Assembly: GCF_013201075.1 (NCBI RefSeq)
Contig: NZ_CP053710.1
Coordinates: forward strand, 62,001-126,000
Reading direction: 5' to 3'
Length of the DNA: 64,000 bases
From: Lichenicola cladoniae
Lineage (GTDB): Bacteria; Pseudomonadota; Alphaproteobacteria; Acetobacterales; Acetobacteraceae
The position numbers were made by a program, and so were the translations under genes. Of the stretch, positions 1-7,980 are shown in pieces. Every line of letters begins with the position of its first letter. Position 1 is the stretch's first letter. A model generated the notes under the pieces. It made no database searches. It was not told the origin of the DNA and saw only the letters and a list, made by a program, of their open reading frames with translations.

Positions 1-137
1 AGACCGGTCAGCACGAGCCAGTCCTGCGCGATGCGCTGCATCCACGTTCCGATGTTAGAAACCAGTGCGCCAGCCGACCAGACCCGAAAATTGTGGTACT
101 CGAACGAGCGGAATACACCCGCCCGTGGCGGACTCAT
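1..137 (-). CDS. MFS transporter, N-terminal part (runs off left edge)
   Basis: The complement reads an open frame from an ATG at 137 to the window edge. It begins MSPPRAG and continues through FRSFEYHNFRVW and NIGTWMQRIAQDWLVL. That pattern is typical of the N-terminus and first membrane helix of MFS_3-type exporters (EntS-like), inner-membrane proton-coupled transporters. Only about 45 residues are present, so the substrate cannot be inferred. The left end of an IS21-type element lies 87 bp upstream of the start codon, so the native promoter may have been displaced. The family call rests on the recognisable N-terminal motif alone. Confidence 0.7.
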   Translation of the reverse strand, partial: MSPPRAGVFRSFEYHNFRVWSAGALVSNIGTWMQRIAQDWLVLTG

Positions 138-358
138 GCGTATTCTTGGCCTAGAAGCCGCAGCACGTCGGCGGTCGATCCGGTCTCACCGAGCCTCGGA
201 AAAATTCGTTCGACGCTGTTGATTGTAAGCGGCGGTCGTAATTTCCCCAGATCGGGCGGTTGAAAATTCCCCACCTGCGGCGGCGGCTAACATCGGCGCG
301 GTGGGGCGCTGCCCAGCAATAGACCACCCTTCCTCCGGCAATCCGAGGGAGAACAGGG

Positions 359-1020
359 GTGGTCAGGCTCAGGGAACTCATCATGATCCTGGATCTGCAT
401 CGGCAAGGCCTGAGCCTGTCTGCCATCGCTCGGCAGACGGGCTTGGATCGCAAGACCATCCGCCGTTACATCGAGCGGGATCTCGAACCACCGGCCTACA
501 CACCGCGGCCCGCGTGCGTCAGCAAGATCGCAGCGTTCGAGGCCTACCTGCGGGAGCGCGTAACGGCCCACCCCGAGCTGACGGCCAGCCGTCTGCACCG
601 TGAGCTGCGCGATCTCGGGTTCGCTGGTGGTTACACCACGGTCAAGGTCTTCCTGCGGACCATCCGGCCTAGTGCGTCCGCCGGGTTCGAGGTTCGCTTC
701 GAGACTCCGCCAGGCCGTCAGGCGCAGGTCGACTTCGCCCATTTCCGCACCGTGTTCACCGATGAGCCCGGCATCGACCGCGTCGTTTGGCTGTTCTCCC
801 TGGTGCTGGGCCACAGCCGCATGCTGTGGGGCCGGTTCGTGCCGCAGCAGGACATGCAGGCGGTGCTACGCTGCCACGCCGCCGCATTCGAGGCCCTGGG
901 TGGCGCGCCGACCGAGATTCTCTACGACCGCATGAGAACCGTGGTCGATCGCGAGGTGCCGCAGGGTAGTCCCAATGACGGGCCGCAAGCAGGTCACATC
1001 GTCTACAACCGAACCCTGGT
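359..1020 (+). pseudogene. istA: IS21 transposase IstA, 5' portion (split by IS3 element)
   Basis: GTG start at 359. The residues show an N-terminal helix-turn-helix (LSAIARQTGLDRKTIRRYI, about 18-36) and the start of the DDE catalytic domain (RQAQVDFAHF, YDRMRTVV). The frame is cut at 1020 by an IS3-type element. Joining 1020 to 2265, which removes the IS and one GGT copy, restores a continuous protein through NRTLVEFARHYGYLP of about 427 residues, a plausible IstA length. As it stands the frame runs about 13 codons into the IS and stops, so this copy should not transpose on its own. Confidence 0.9.
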
Positions 1021-1051
1021 TGAGCTGCTGCCGGTTCTGTGGACACACAAC

Positions 1052-1912
1052 TTAAGCTGACGCTTTGATACGCTCGAACTCCATAGGGCTCAGATATCCG
1101 ATGGTCGAGTGGCGTCGGCGCGGGTTGTAGAACCGCTCGATGTAATCGAACACGTCAGCCCGGGCCTGGTCCCGGGTGCGATACACCTTGCGAGCTGTCC
1201 GCTCGGTTTTCAGCGAGGAGAAGAAGCTCTCCATCGCTGCATTGTCCCAGACGTTACCCGACCGGCTCATGCTGCATGTGACGCCGTGATCCACTAGGAG
1301 CTTCTGAAACTGCTCACTGCTATATTGGCTTCCCTGATCCGAGTGGTGGAGCAGCGCGTTTGGTTTACCGCGGCGCCAGATCGCCATCATCAGCGCATCC
1401 GCGACGAGCTGGGCGGTCATGGTCGCGCTCATCGACCAGCCCACCACGCGGCGTGAAAACAGGTCGATGACGGCCGCTACGTAGAGCCAGCCCTCGGCTG
1501 TCCAGAGATAGGTGAAGTCGGCGATCCACTTCTGGTTTGGCGTCGTGGCGTCGAACTGGCGATCCAGCACGTTGTCTGCCGCTTCGTGCCGGGTGCCCTT
1601 GTCCGAAGGCAGACCCCGGCGGCGTGGCCTTGCCCGCAAGGCGTGCTCACGCATCAACCGCTCGACACGGTGCAGCCCGCATGCGGCCCCCTCGGCCAGC
1701 ACGTCGTGCCAGACCCGCCGGGCGCCATAGGTCCGGTCACTGCCGACGAAGCTGGCCTTGATCTGGGCGCCGAGAACCTCGTCACCGCGCGCCCGGGCAC
1801 TGGGCGACCGGGAGAGCCAGGCATGAAACCCACTGCGCGAGACATCGAGCGCCTCGCAAAGCCACCGCACCGGCCAGATCCCTCGATGTTTCGCGATGAA
1901 GCCGAACTTCAC
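1052..1912 (-). CDS. IS3 transposase OrfB (rve integrase domain)
   Basis: A 286-residue integrase-type transposase. An HTH_21-like N-terminus (residues about 1-90) precedes the rve catalytic core. The first Asp lies in WIADFTYLWT, the second in LLHHSDQGSQY and the Glu in NAAMESFFSSLKTE, so the DDE triad is intact. The C-terminus has the typical RRRHSTIGYLSP motif. It overlaps orfA by 4 bp, consistent with expression as an OrfAB fusion by programmed frameshifting, which is known for IS3. Probably active. Confidence 0.95.
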   Translation of the reverse strand: MKFGFIAKHRGIWPVRWLCEALDVSRSGFHAWLSRSPSARARGDEVLGAQIKASFVGSDRTYGARRVWHDVLAEGAACGLHRVERLMREHALRARPRRRGLPSDKGTRHEAADNVLDRQFDATTPNQKWIADFTYLWTAEGWLYVAAVIDLFSRRVVGWSMSATMTAQLVADALMMAIWRRGKPNALLHHSDQGSQYSSEQFQKLLVDHGVTCSMSRSGNVWDNAAMESFFSSLKTERTARKVYRTRDQARADVFDYIERFYNPRRRHSTIGYLSPMEFERIKASA

Positions 1913-2205
1913 AACAACTCCCTCGCGAAGTAGGCCGCGGCTTTTTTTAGAATGTCGCGCTCAGCCTTGAGCTTGGCGACCTCACGCCGCAGCCGATCGA
2001 TCTCCTGCTGCTCGGGCTTGACCTGGCCGTGACCCGGAAAGGCCTGCCCAGGATCCGCAGTGAGCTCCTTGATCCAACGCCGCAGGATGTTTTCACCGAC
2101 ATCCAAGTCTCGGCTGGCTTGCACCACCGAAACACCACGCTCCTTGACCAGCCGGACCGCCTCCAGCTTGAACTCTCGGCTGAACTGTCGCCGTACCATC
2201 CCCAC
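1909..2205 (-). CDS. IS3 transposase OrfA (HTH_Tnp_1)
   Basis: A 98-residue protein with an N-terminal helix-turn-helix (REFKLEAVRLVKERGVSVVQ) and a C-terminal leucine-zipper-like coiled coil (EIDRLRREVAKLKAERDILK), the standard OrfA architecture. The coiled coil mediates multimerisation with OrfB or OrfAB in the family. An A/T run (a complement of ttttttt near 1945) just before the end of orfA could be the frameshift site. Length is typical. Confidence 0.93.
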   Translation of the reverse strand: MGMVRRQFSREFKLEAVRLVKERGVSVVQASRDLDVGENILRRWIKELTADPGQAFPGHGQVKPEQQEIDRLRREVAKLKAERDILKKAAAYFARELL

Positions 2206-2264
2206 CCTCCAATCTCATGAAACACCCTAATCTCGGTGTCCACGAAACCGGCAGCAGCTCAGGT

Positions 2265-2886
2265 CGAGTTCGCCCGGCACTACGGCTACCTGCCAAAGGC
2301 CTGCAAAGCTTATCGGGCCAAGACCAAGGGCAAGGTCGAGCGGCCGTTCCGCTACATCCGTGAGGACTTTTTCCTCGGCCGCAGCTTTCGTAACCGCGAC
2401 GACCTTAACGCCCAGTTTCGCCAGTGGCTCGACCAGGTGGCCAATGCCAGGGTGCACGCCACCACGCACCGGGTGGTCAGCGAGCACTTCGCCGAGGAGC
2501 GGCCCCGTTTGCAACCCCTACCAGCCGGGCCGTTCCAGGCCGTGCTGCGTCTGGAGCGCCGCATTACCAAGGACGGCATGGTCTCCGTCGACGGCAACCT
2601 CTACAGCGTGCCCGACACGACCCGCCGTCGTCCCGTGGAAGTGCACAGCACCGCCAACGAGGTCCGGATCCTTGAACAGGGCGCCGTCATCGCGGTGCAT
2701 CCCATGATCGACGGCCGGGGTCAGCGTCGCATCATAGCGGGGCACCGGACCACGCCACCCCCCGTCAACAGCCAGACACCCCGGCAGGGCGTGCCACCCA
2801 GCCGGTCCGGCGATGTCGTCGCCCTGCGCCCCTTGTCCTTCTACGACGCCGTGGGCAAGCGCCTGGCCGACGGGGCCGCAGCGTGA
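2265..2886 (+). pseudogene. istA: IS21 transposase IstA, 3' portion
   Basis: Continuation of the istA frame after the IS3 insertion, beginning at EFARHYGYLPKAC and followed by the highly characteristic KTKGKVERPFRYIREDFF, which carries the catalytic Glu region. The C-terminal part (DGMVSVDGNLYSVP) is the usual Mu-transposase C domain. The stop overlaps the GTG start of istB (GTGA at 2883), so istB remains translationally coupled to this fragment. It has no start codon of its own in native context. Confidence 0.9.
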
Positions 2887-3737
2887 CCAGCTCGGGCATG
2901 CCGGAGAACCAGGTTGCGCGGATCCGGCATAACCTGGTTGCCCTGCGCATGCCGAGGGCCCTGGAGGCGCTCGAGGGCATCATCCAGCAGATCGAGCGCG
3001 GCCAGCTCGGCGCCCTCGAGGCGATCGACATGCTGCTGGCCGAGGAGATCACCGTGCGCGAGGGCCGCCGGATCAAGGCGGCTCTGCAAATGGCGCGGCT
3101 GGCCACGATCAAGACGCTGACGGGGTTCGACTTCTCTTTCCAGCCCTCGCTGGACCGCAACAGGATCATGGCCCTGGCCAGCCTGGAGTTTATCGACCAA
3201 CACGAGGTGGTGCATTTCATCGGCCAGTCCGGCACCGGTAAAAGTCACTTGGCCATTGCCCTCGGGGTGGAGGCGATCCGGGCCGGGCGCAGCGTGTATT
3301 TCTGCGCCCTGGCCGACATCATTGACAGCCTCGCCAAGGCCGACCGGGAGGGACGCCTGCGGGAGCGCATCCGCTATCTCTGCCGCACCCAGCTGCTGAT
3401 CATTGATGAGATCGGCTACGTGACGCTGGGTGCTGCTGCGGGAAACCTGTTCTTTCAGCTGGTCAACGCGCGCTACGAGCGCGGCGCCATGATCCTGACC
3501 TCGAACCGCGGCTTTGCCGAATGGGGTCAGGTGTTCGGCGATCCCGTCATCGCCACAGCCCTGCTAGACCGGCTACTGCACCACGCCGTGGTCGTGCACA
3601 TCGAGGGCTCCAGCTACCGCATGCGCCAGCACGCCGACCTACTGCCGCCGGTCCTACCTGCCTCCCACCCGGGCGTACAACCCAAGCGCCGCGGTCGCCC
3701 GCCGAAGGGCGCAGCAGACACAATAGCGGTCTCGTAG
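2883..3737 (+). CDS. istB: IS21 transposition helper ATPase IstB
   Basis: A 284-residue AAA+ helper protein. Walker A is GQSGTGKS and Walker B is LLIIDEIGY; sensor-type segments include [16 protein letters not shown]. IstB oligomers remodel target DNA for IstA. It starts at a GTG overlapping the istA stop. The C-terminal tail (KRRGRPPK) is basic, AT-hook-like and longer than in many IstB proteins of about 250 residues. The gene is intact although its partner istA is split. Confidence 0.93.
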   Translation: MTSSGMPENQVARIRHNLVALRMPRALEALEGIIQQIERGQLGALEAIDMLLAEEITVREGRRIKAALQMARLATIKTLTGFDFSFQPSLDRNRIMALASLEFIDQHEVVHFIGQSGTGKSHLAIALGVEAIRAGRSVYFCALADIIDSLAKADREGRLRERIRYLCRTQLLIIDEIGYVTLGAAAGNLFFQLVNARYERGAMILTSNRGFAEWGQVFGDPVIATALLDRLLHHAVVVHIEGSSYRMRQHADLLPPVLPASHPGVQPKRRGRPPKGAADTIAVS

Positions 3738-3794
3738 CCAACGCCGACACCGCGACGGGGTGGGGAGATTTCGTTCGCCACTTCTGAGGAGAAT

Positions 3795-3968
3795 TCAGCC
3801 GCCGTTGACAGCTAGCTCGCAGAGAGGTCGCCAGTCTTGGATCGAGCCGGGTTCAGCGTTGCTGATCGCTTCATGGTGCTCGATCAACCATCTGGTCAAT
3901 GGCGACAAGCGGCGCGACTGACGGGATGCCTTGATGGCGCGGGTGAGGGCAGCGGATGGCTTAATCAT
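3795..3968 (-). pseudogene. Truncated conserved hypothetical cut by the IS21 end
   Basis: The complement has an ATG at 3968 followed by MIKPSAALTRAIKASRQSRR and then SPLTRWLIEHHEAI. This looks like genuine coding sequence and resembles small conserved proteins of alphaproteobacterial plasmids, though I cannot name the family. The frame crosses the IS21 terminus at 3810 and stops seven residues inside the element. The remainder of the gene is not found next to the other IS21 end, which fits the missing target duplication. Confidence 0.5.
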
Positions 3969-4276
3969 GTCGGCGAATTTGTCATCTATCGGAGATCATA
4001 GCCGGCAAGGTCCGGTGTCGATCATGCAGATATCCGGGTTTCCACACACCAGTGCACCCGTCGTGCAGGCGCGGTGAAGCATGTGTCGTTGCCCGTAATG
4101 GACGAAGCGGTGGACGGGATGCCGGACAGGAACAAAGCCTGCTTGTCAGGAATACCGTCAGGACCTTCATCGAGCCAACGTCAGCCATGCCGCGGTTTGC
4201 CATGTAGTTCGTCGTGATGAAGCTCGGAGAACTGCACGTCACCCTAGGCGGTGACAGCACGAACAAGATCTAGTCT
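3969..4276. other. No convincing gene
   Basis: I see no reading frame here with protein-like composition and no clear regulatory element. It separates the truncated gene from the 74-residue ORF and is probably decayed sequence beside the IS21 element. Confidence 0.4.
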
Positions 4277-4501
4277 CTATTCAACACTACGGGACGATCT
4301 ACCGGGGAGCATGAGTAGCCAAGCGTCGATCTCAGCTCGCGCCTCGGCTACGGCAGACGGAACGACCTGATCAGACGCTATCTTTCTGACACTCCCCGTA
4401 ATTTCTGCGTGGGGCGCCGGAAAGATGGTCCACGCGAGCTGGCGGTCCTCAATCTGACTTACAGTGAAGCGAATGCCCCGGTGCATGAACTCGCCAGCCA
4501 T
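4277..4501 (-). CDS. Small hypothetical protein (74 aa)
   Basis: The frame starts MAGEFMHRGIRFTVSQIE and includes WTIFPAP and an amphipathic C-terminal helix (AEARAEIDAWL). The residue mix is protein-like, and short proteins of this style (a beta-hairpin followed by a helix) are common in alphaproteobacterial accessory DNA. No motif assigns a function. It stands alone between non-coding stretches; an alternative start is MHRGIRF five codons later. The overlapping frame at 4459-4662 looks like a shadow. Confidence 0.4.
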   Translation of the reverse strand: MAGEFMHRGIRFTVSQIEDRQLAWTIFPAPHAEITGSVRKIASDQVVPSAVAEARAEIDAWLLMLPGRSSRSVE

Positions 4502-4780
4502 AGGTAACTTCTGTAACTTCGAATGCCGTCCCGCAGCATAGCTCGAATCTCATTTGGAGAGACCACAATCGTTGCGGCCGTTACGTTTGTGATGTCTATG
4601 GATAAGCTGACGCAAGGTAATGGTTGCTGCGGCGCGGTCCACTGCTCATAGCCAGATCTCATCGCTTATGCCCTGGACTCTGCGCCGCCGTTCTGACTCT
4701 GTTCACGGCGGATGAGCTCAAGCAGTAAACGCCAACCCCGCCTTCGGATCTAGGTCACGGACCGCCGCGGCTATATCGCC

Positions 4781-4975
4781 ATGGCCGTCTGCTCGAAGTG
4801 CAGCCGGATGGCGCCACTGCCGATCGCTGAGCTGATACGACGCTATGGCGAGATCTACCCCGTCGAAATGGCGCTGGTGAAGGTGCGATGCACCGGCTGC
4901 CAGAGCTGGGGTCGGAACATCGAGCCGAAGTGGCTCAGGCTGTGTGAGCGGGGGTGTCCGCGGCAGAGGGGTTAA
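4781..4975 (+). CDS. Small zinc-ribbon-like protein (64 aa)
   Basis: Two CxxC pairs, CSKC near residue 4 and CTGC near residue 37, could form a zinc ribbon. A helical segment (PIAELIRRYGEIYPVEMALV) lies between them, and a further CERGC is near the C-terminus. The Cys spacing argues for a real gene. Its role is unknown; small zinc ribbons of this size are often nucleic-acid-binding. The sequence before the ATG also looks coding-like on the minus strand, so moderate doubt remains. Confidence 0.4.
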   Translation: MAVCSKCSRMAPLPIAELIRRYGEIYPVEMALVKVRCTGCQSWGRNIEPKWLRLCERGCPRQRG

Positions 4976-5242
4976 GCTGGTAGGACCGACTTCGCCTGAC
5001 ACCAGCACCAGCCAATCCCGCCACAAGCGCCTTGTCCTGGGAGACCGCCTTTCTTTCGTAACTGATATTGACGAATGTCGATTGCAGGCCTCTTCCAGAT
5101 GTCAAACGCATCACAAAAAAGAGAGTCGGATCACAAAAGCAACTTTCTTTGCATCCAGGCCCCGATTTCTCTCGAACAGTAACGCGTGGTCCGATCCGGA
5201 CTCCGCCAAAGACTTCTCTCGAAGTAACTTGCGGAGCGTTCG

Positions 5243-6670
5243 ATGAAACAGCTTCTTCTTGCAGCGACTGCACTGACCCTCCTCGCTTCGCAGACCGCGG
5301 CAACGGCTTCAAGCCATCGAGAAGCACCGATGATCGCAGGCATGCCACGTCTCGACGCGTCTGACTTCTTCTTCTTTAGGAGTTATGAGAGCGGTCGATC
5401 CAGCTACGTGACGATGATCGCTGACTACGTTCCGCTGCAGGATCCGGGCGGCGGTCCAAACTTCTACGACATGGAACATAATGGTTTCTACGACGTCAAT
5501 CTTGACCTCGACGGTACCGGACGGCCAACTTATACGGTACGTTTCCGCTTCTACCCCGTGAACCGCAACATCACGCTGCCCGTCGGCGGCAAGAACGTCG
5601 CGATTGCCCTGATCAACTCGGGTCCGATAGCCGTTGGCGACGATACAGCTCAGAATGTCGGCGAGATCTATACAATCTCCCTGCTGACCTATTCAAACGG
5701 CGTGGCCGCCGAAACCATGCTGAAGGACACGAATGGGCAGTCGATGTTCCAGAAGCCGGTCGATCGCATCGGCGACAAGTCGGTCCCAAACTACGCGGCC
5801 TACGCCGCAACCTTCACCCATGACGTCGTCATTCCTGGCTGCGGCACCGGCCGGGTGTTCGTGGGACAGCGCAAGGACCCGTTCGTGGTCAATCTCGGCG
5901 AGACCTTCGACCTAGTGAACTACGTCCATCCGATCGGCGAGCAATACAACGCATCTGCACAGGACGATCTGGCAGGCAAGAACGTGACGTCAATCGTGAC
6001 CGAGGTTCCGTCAAGCTGCGTCACACGGCCGGGTGATCCGGTCGTCGGCGCTTGGACAACCTCCTCGCTTGGCACCACCGTCAACGGCAAGACCACCTAC
6101 CAACAGGTCTCGCGACTAGCTAACCCGCTGGTGAACGAGTTGGTGATTGGGCTCAAGGACAAGAACAGGTTCAACATGTCCTTGCCCGCGAACGATGCTC
6201 AGTTCGGGACCTATGTCACCAACCCGACCGTACCCGCCCTGATCCAAGCACTGTATCCCACCCTAAAGGCACCGACCAAGTTTCCCAGGAACGACCTCGT
6301 TGCGGTGTTCCTGACCGGCATTGCCGGGGTGACCGCACCGGCCCATTTGATCAATGCCGCCGAGGAGATGCGACTTAACACCAGCATCCCGATCACTCCA
6401 TACGGATCGCAGAACCGGCTCGGTGTCATTGGTGGTGATAAGGCCGGGTACCCGAACGGACGCAGGCCGGGCGATGACGTGGTCGACATCACGCTACGCG
6501 TGGCAATGGGACGACTCTATTCACTGGGCCTGTACGGCACTCCTGCTGACGCGCCTTCTGGGCTCGTGGACCTGACGGACGGCGCATATACTGACGACAC
6601 CCACTACCTGACGACCTTCCCTTACGTGAAGCCGCCGCTGTCGGACTCGCATCAGCCGGCTCACGAATAG
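5243..6670 (+). CDS. DUF4331 domain protein, exported
   Basis: A 475-residue protein with a clear Sec signal peptide (MKQLLLAATALTLLASQTAA, cleavage near ATASS). The SSHREAPMIAG motif just after the signal and the DASDFFFFRSYE segment are hallmarks of DUF4331, a periplasmic or secreted family of unknown biochemical role. The family body (PGGGPNFYDME, NITLPVGGKN, FVGQRKDPF) is complete. It is first in a same-strand set, 29 bp before the TPR gene, which has a good AGGAG site, and the HupE gene follows with overlap. The recurring neighbourhood suggests a joint envelope function, possibly metal related, but that is inference. Confidence 0.9.
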   Translation: MKQLLLAATALTLLASQTAATASSHREAPMIAGMPRLDASDFFFFRSYESGRSSYVTMIADYVPLQDPGGGPNFYDMEHNGFYDVNLDLDGTGRPTYTVRFRFYPVNRNITLPVGGKNVAIALINSGPIAVGDDTAQNVGEIYTISLLTYSNGVAAETMLKDTNGQSMFQKPVDRIGDKSVPNYAAYAATFTHDVVIPGCGTGRVFVGQRKDPFVVNLGETFDLVNYVHPIGEQYNASAQDDLAGKNVTSIVTEVPSSCVTRPGDPVVGAWTTSSLGTTVNGKTTYQQVSRLANPLVNELVIGLKDKNRFNMSLPANDAQFGTYVTNPTVPALIQALYPTLKAPTKFPRNDLVAVFLTGIAGVTAPAHLINAAEEMRLNTSIPITPYGSQNRLGVIGGDKAGYPNGRRPGDDVVDITLRVAMGRLYSLGLYGTPADAPSGLVDLTDGAYTDDTHYLTTFPYVKPPLSDSHQPAHE

Positions 6671-6699
6671 CCACACCGTTTGGCAAAAGGAGCGCCACG

Positions 6700-7980
6700 A
6701 TGATGACATACGACGTCACATCGTGGCGAGCGGTGCTGCATATCGGTTCGGTTGTGACCCCACGTTGGTCCGGTATCCAACCGGCGAGGTTGCGAATGCT
6801 GCTGGTTGCCGCCTTGCTCTGCACGCCGCTGCACGCTGGGCGGACGTCGCCGTCGATCCCGACCAGTGATAGCATGGTGCTGGAGCAGGTGCCGGGAAGC
6901 CGGGACATGTCAGGCATCGCCTTACGACGGCTGAACACAGCGCTGGCGCTTGACCGAAACAATTCAGTTCTTGCCGTGCAGGTAGCCCGCCTGGATCTCG
7001 AGCAGTCGCGCAAGCTCGGCGACCCGCGCTATCTCGGCCGCGCCGAGGCGGCCTTGTCCTCATGGCCGGTTACAGCATCAGCCACACCGCCCGACATACT
7101 GCTACTCTACTCGATCATACAGCAGAGCAATCATGACTTCACCGGTAGCCTGGCAACGCTCGCCCGGGTCATCGCAGCAAAGCCGGACTCGGTGCAGGCT
7201 TGGCTCGTCCGTGCTGCCGTGCATCAAGCTCAGGCTGATTACAAGGCGGCGTCGCTTGATTGCGGACAGGTTGCCAGTGGTCGGCTGGGCCTAGTCCCCG
7301 ACACCTGTACCGCTTCGGTCATGTCCCTGACCGGGCGCGCCACGGTAGCCCTGCGCGCGATCGCGATCTCGCTGCAGCAGAACGCTGCCGAAGCGCGTTC
7401 GCAGCCCGGTATCGCTGTTTGGACCCTCACCCTCGAAGCCGAGACGGCAGACCGTCTTGGCGATCCTTCGGCGGAAACATACTACCGGCAGGCCTTGGCG
7501 ATTGACCCGAACGATCCCTACCTGCTTGGCGCTTGGAGCGACTGGCTGCTTGATCACGGCCGACCTCTCGACGTCGTGGCCTTGCTAGCCGATCGGACAC
7601 GGATTGATCCGCTGCTCCTGCGCTTGGCTCTCGCCGAGCAGCAGACCAAGCGCGGCCAGCTCGCTCGGCATCTCGACGAGCTTGAGGCGCGGTTCGATGC
7701 CAGCCGACTGCGCGGCGAGACCGTGCATCGGCGCGAGGAAGCACGCTACATGCTGGCTCTGCGACATCGTCCGATCGAGGCACTGGCACTGGCGCAGGCA
7801 AACTGGACCGTGCAGCGGGAGCCTGCGGATGCGCGCATTCTACTGGAGGCGGCGATCGCCGCTGGGCGTCCAGGCGCGGCTGCACCAGTGCGAGCTTGGC
7901 TTAGCGACAACGGCGTCCAGGATCCACGTCTTGCGGAACTCGCTACCCGAACCACAGCGTCGATCGGCGGCAAGTCGTGA
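6700..7980 (+). CDS. Tetratricopeptide-repeat protein, probably exported
   Basis: A 426-residue protein with a hydrophobic stretch near residues 33-46 (MLLVAALLCTPLHAG) that could be a signal peptide if translation starts at that internal Met. The chosen ATG at 6700 has an AGGAG about 12 bases upstream. Helical repeats such as LDRNNSVLAVQVARLDLEQS, AAKPDSVQAWLVRAAVHQAQ and YYRQALAIDPNDPYLLGAW are TPR-like. TPR proteins act as scaffolds. The stop overlaps the GTG start of the HupE-like gene, so the two are translationally coupled. The partner is presumably DUF4331 or HupE, by context only. Confidence 0.8.
   Translation: MMTYDVTSWRAVLHIGSVVTPRWSGIQPARLRMLLVAALLCTPLHAGRTSPSIPTSDSMVLEQVPGSRDMSGIALRRLNTALALDRNNSVLAVQVARLDLEQSRKLGDPRYLGRAEAALSSWPVTASATPPDILLLYSIIQQSNHDFTGSLATLARVIAAKPDSVQAWLVRAAVHQAQADYKAASLDCGQVASGRLGLVPDTCTASVMSLTGRATVALRAIAISLQQNAAEARSQPGIAVWTLTLEAETADRLGDPSAETYYRQALAIDPNDPYLLGAWSDWLLDHGRPLDVVALLADRTRIDPLLLRLALAEQQTKRGQLARHLDELEARFDASRLRGETVHRREEARYMLALRHRPIEALALAQANWTVQREPADARILLEAAIAAGRPGAAAPVRAWLSDNGVQDPRLAELATRTTASIGGKS

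Larger units (their letters stand above)
1021..2261 (-). mobile_element. IS3-family insertion sequence, 1241 bp, target duplication GGT
   Basis: Terminal inverted repeats start TGAGCTGCTGCCGGTT at 1021 and, on the complement, at 2261, and continue to a shared TGGACAC. GGT is repeated directly on both sides (1018-1020 and 2262-2264), a 3-bp duplication as expected for IS3 elements. It encodes orfA and orfB on the minus strand with a 4-bp overlap. The ends are well defined because excising the element restores the istA frame exactly. Confidence 0.95.
224..3810 (+). mobile_element. IS21-family element carrying a nested IS3-family element
   Basis: Imperfect terminal inverted repeats begin TGTAAGCGGCGG at 224 and, on the complement, TGTCAACGGCGG at 3810. 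Both are followed inward by related blocks ending in a CCCCAC-type repeat, the multiple terminal repeat layout of IS21 elements. Inside are istA and istB in the usual order. Removing the nested IS3 copy and one GGT leaves about 2.34 kb, normal for the family. No target duplication is visible at the outer ends, so one flank has probably been rearranged. Confidence 0.85.

Noticed and set aside
4459-4662. 67-codon minus-strand frame
   Set aside because: Overlaps the better 74-aa frame, has no ribosome-binding site and no protein-like pattern.
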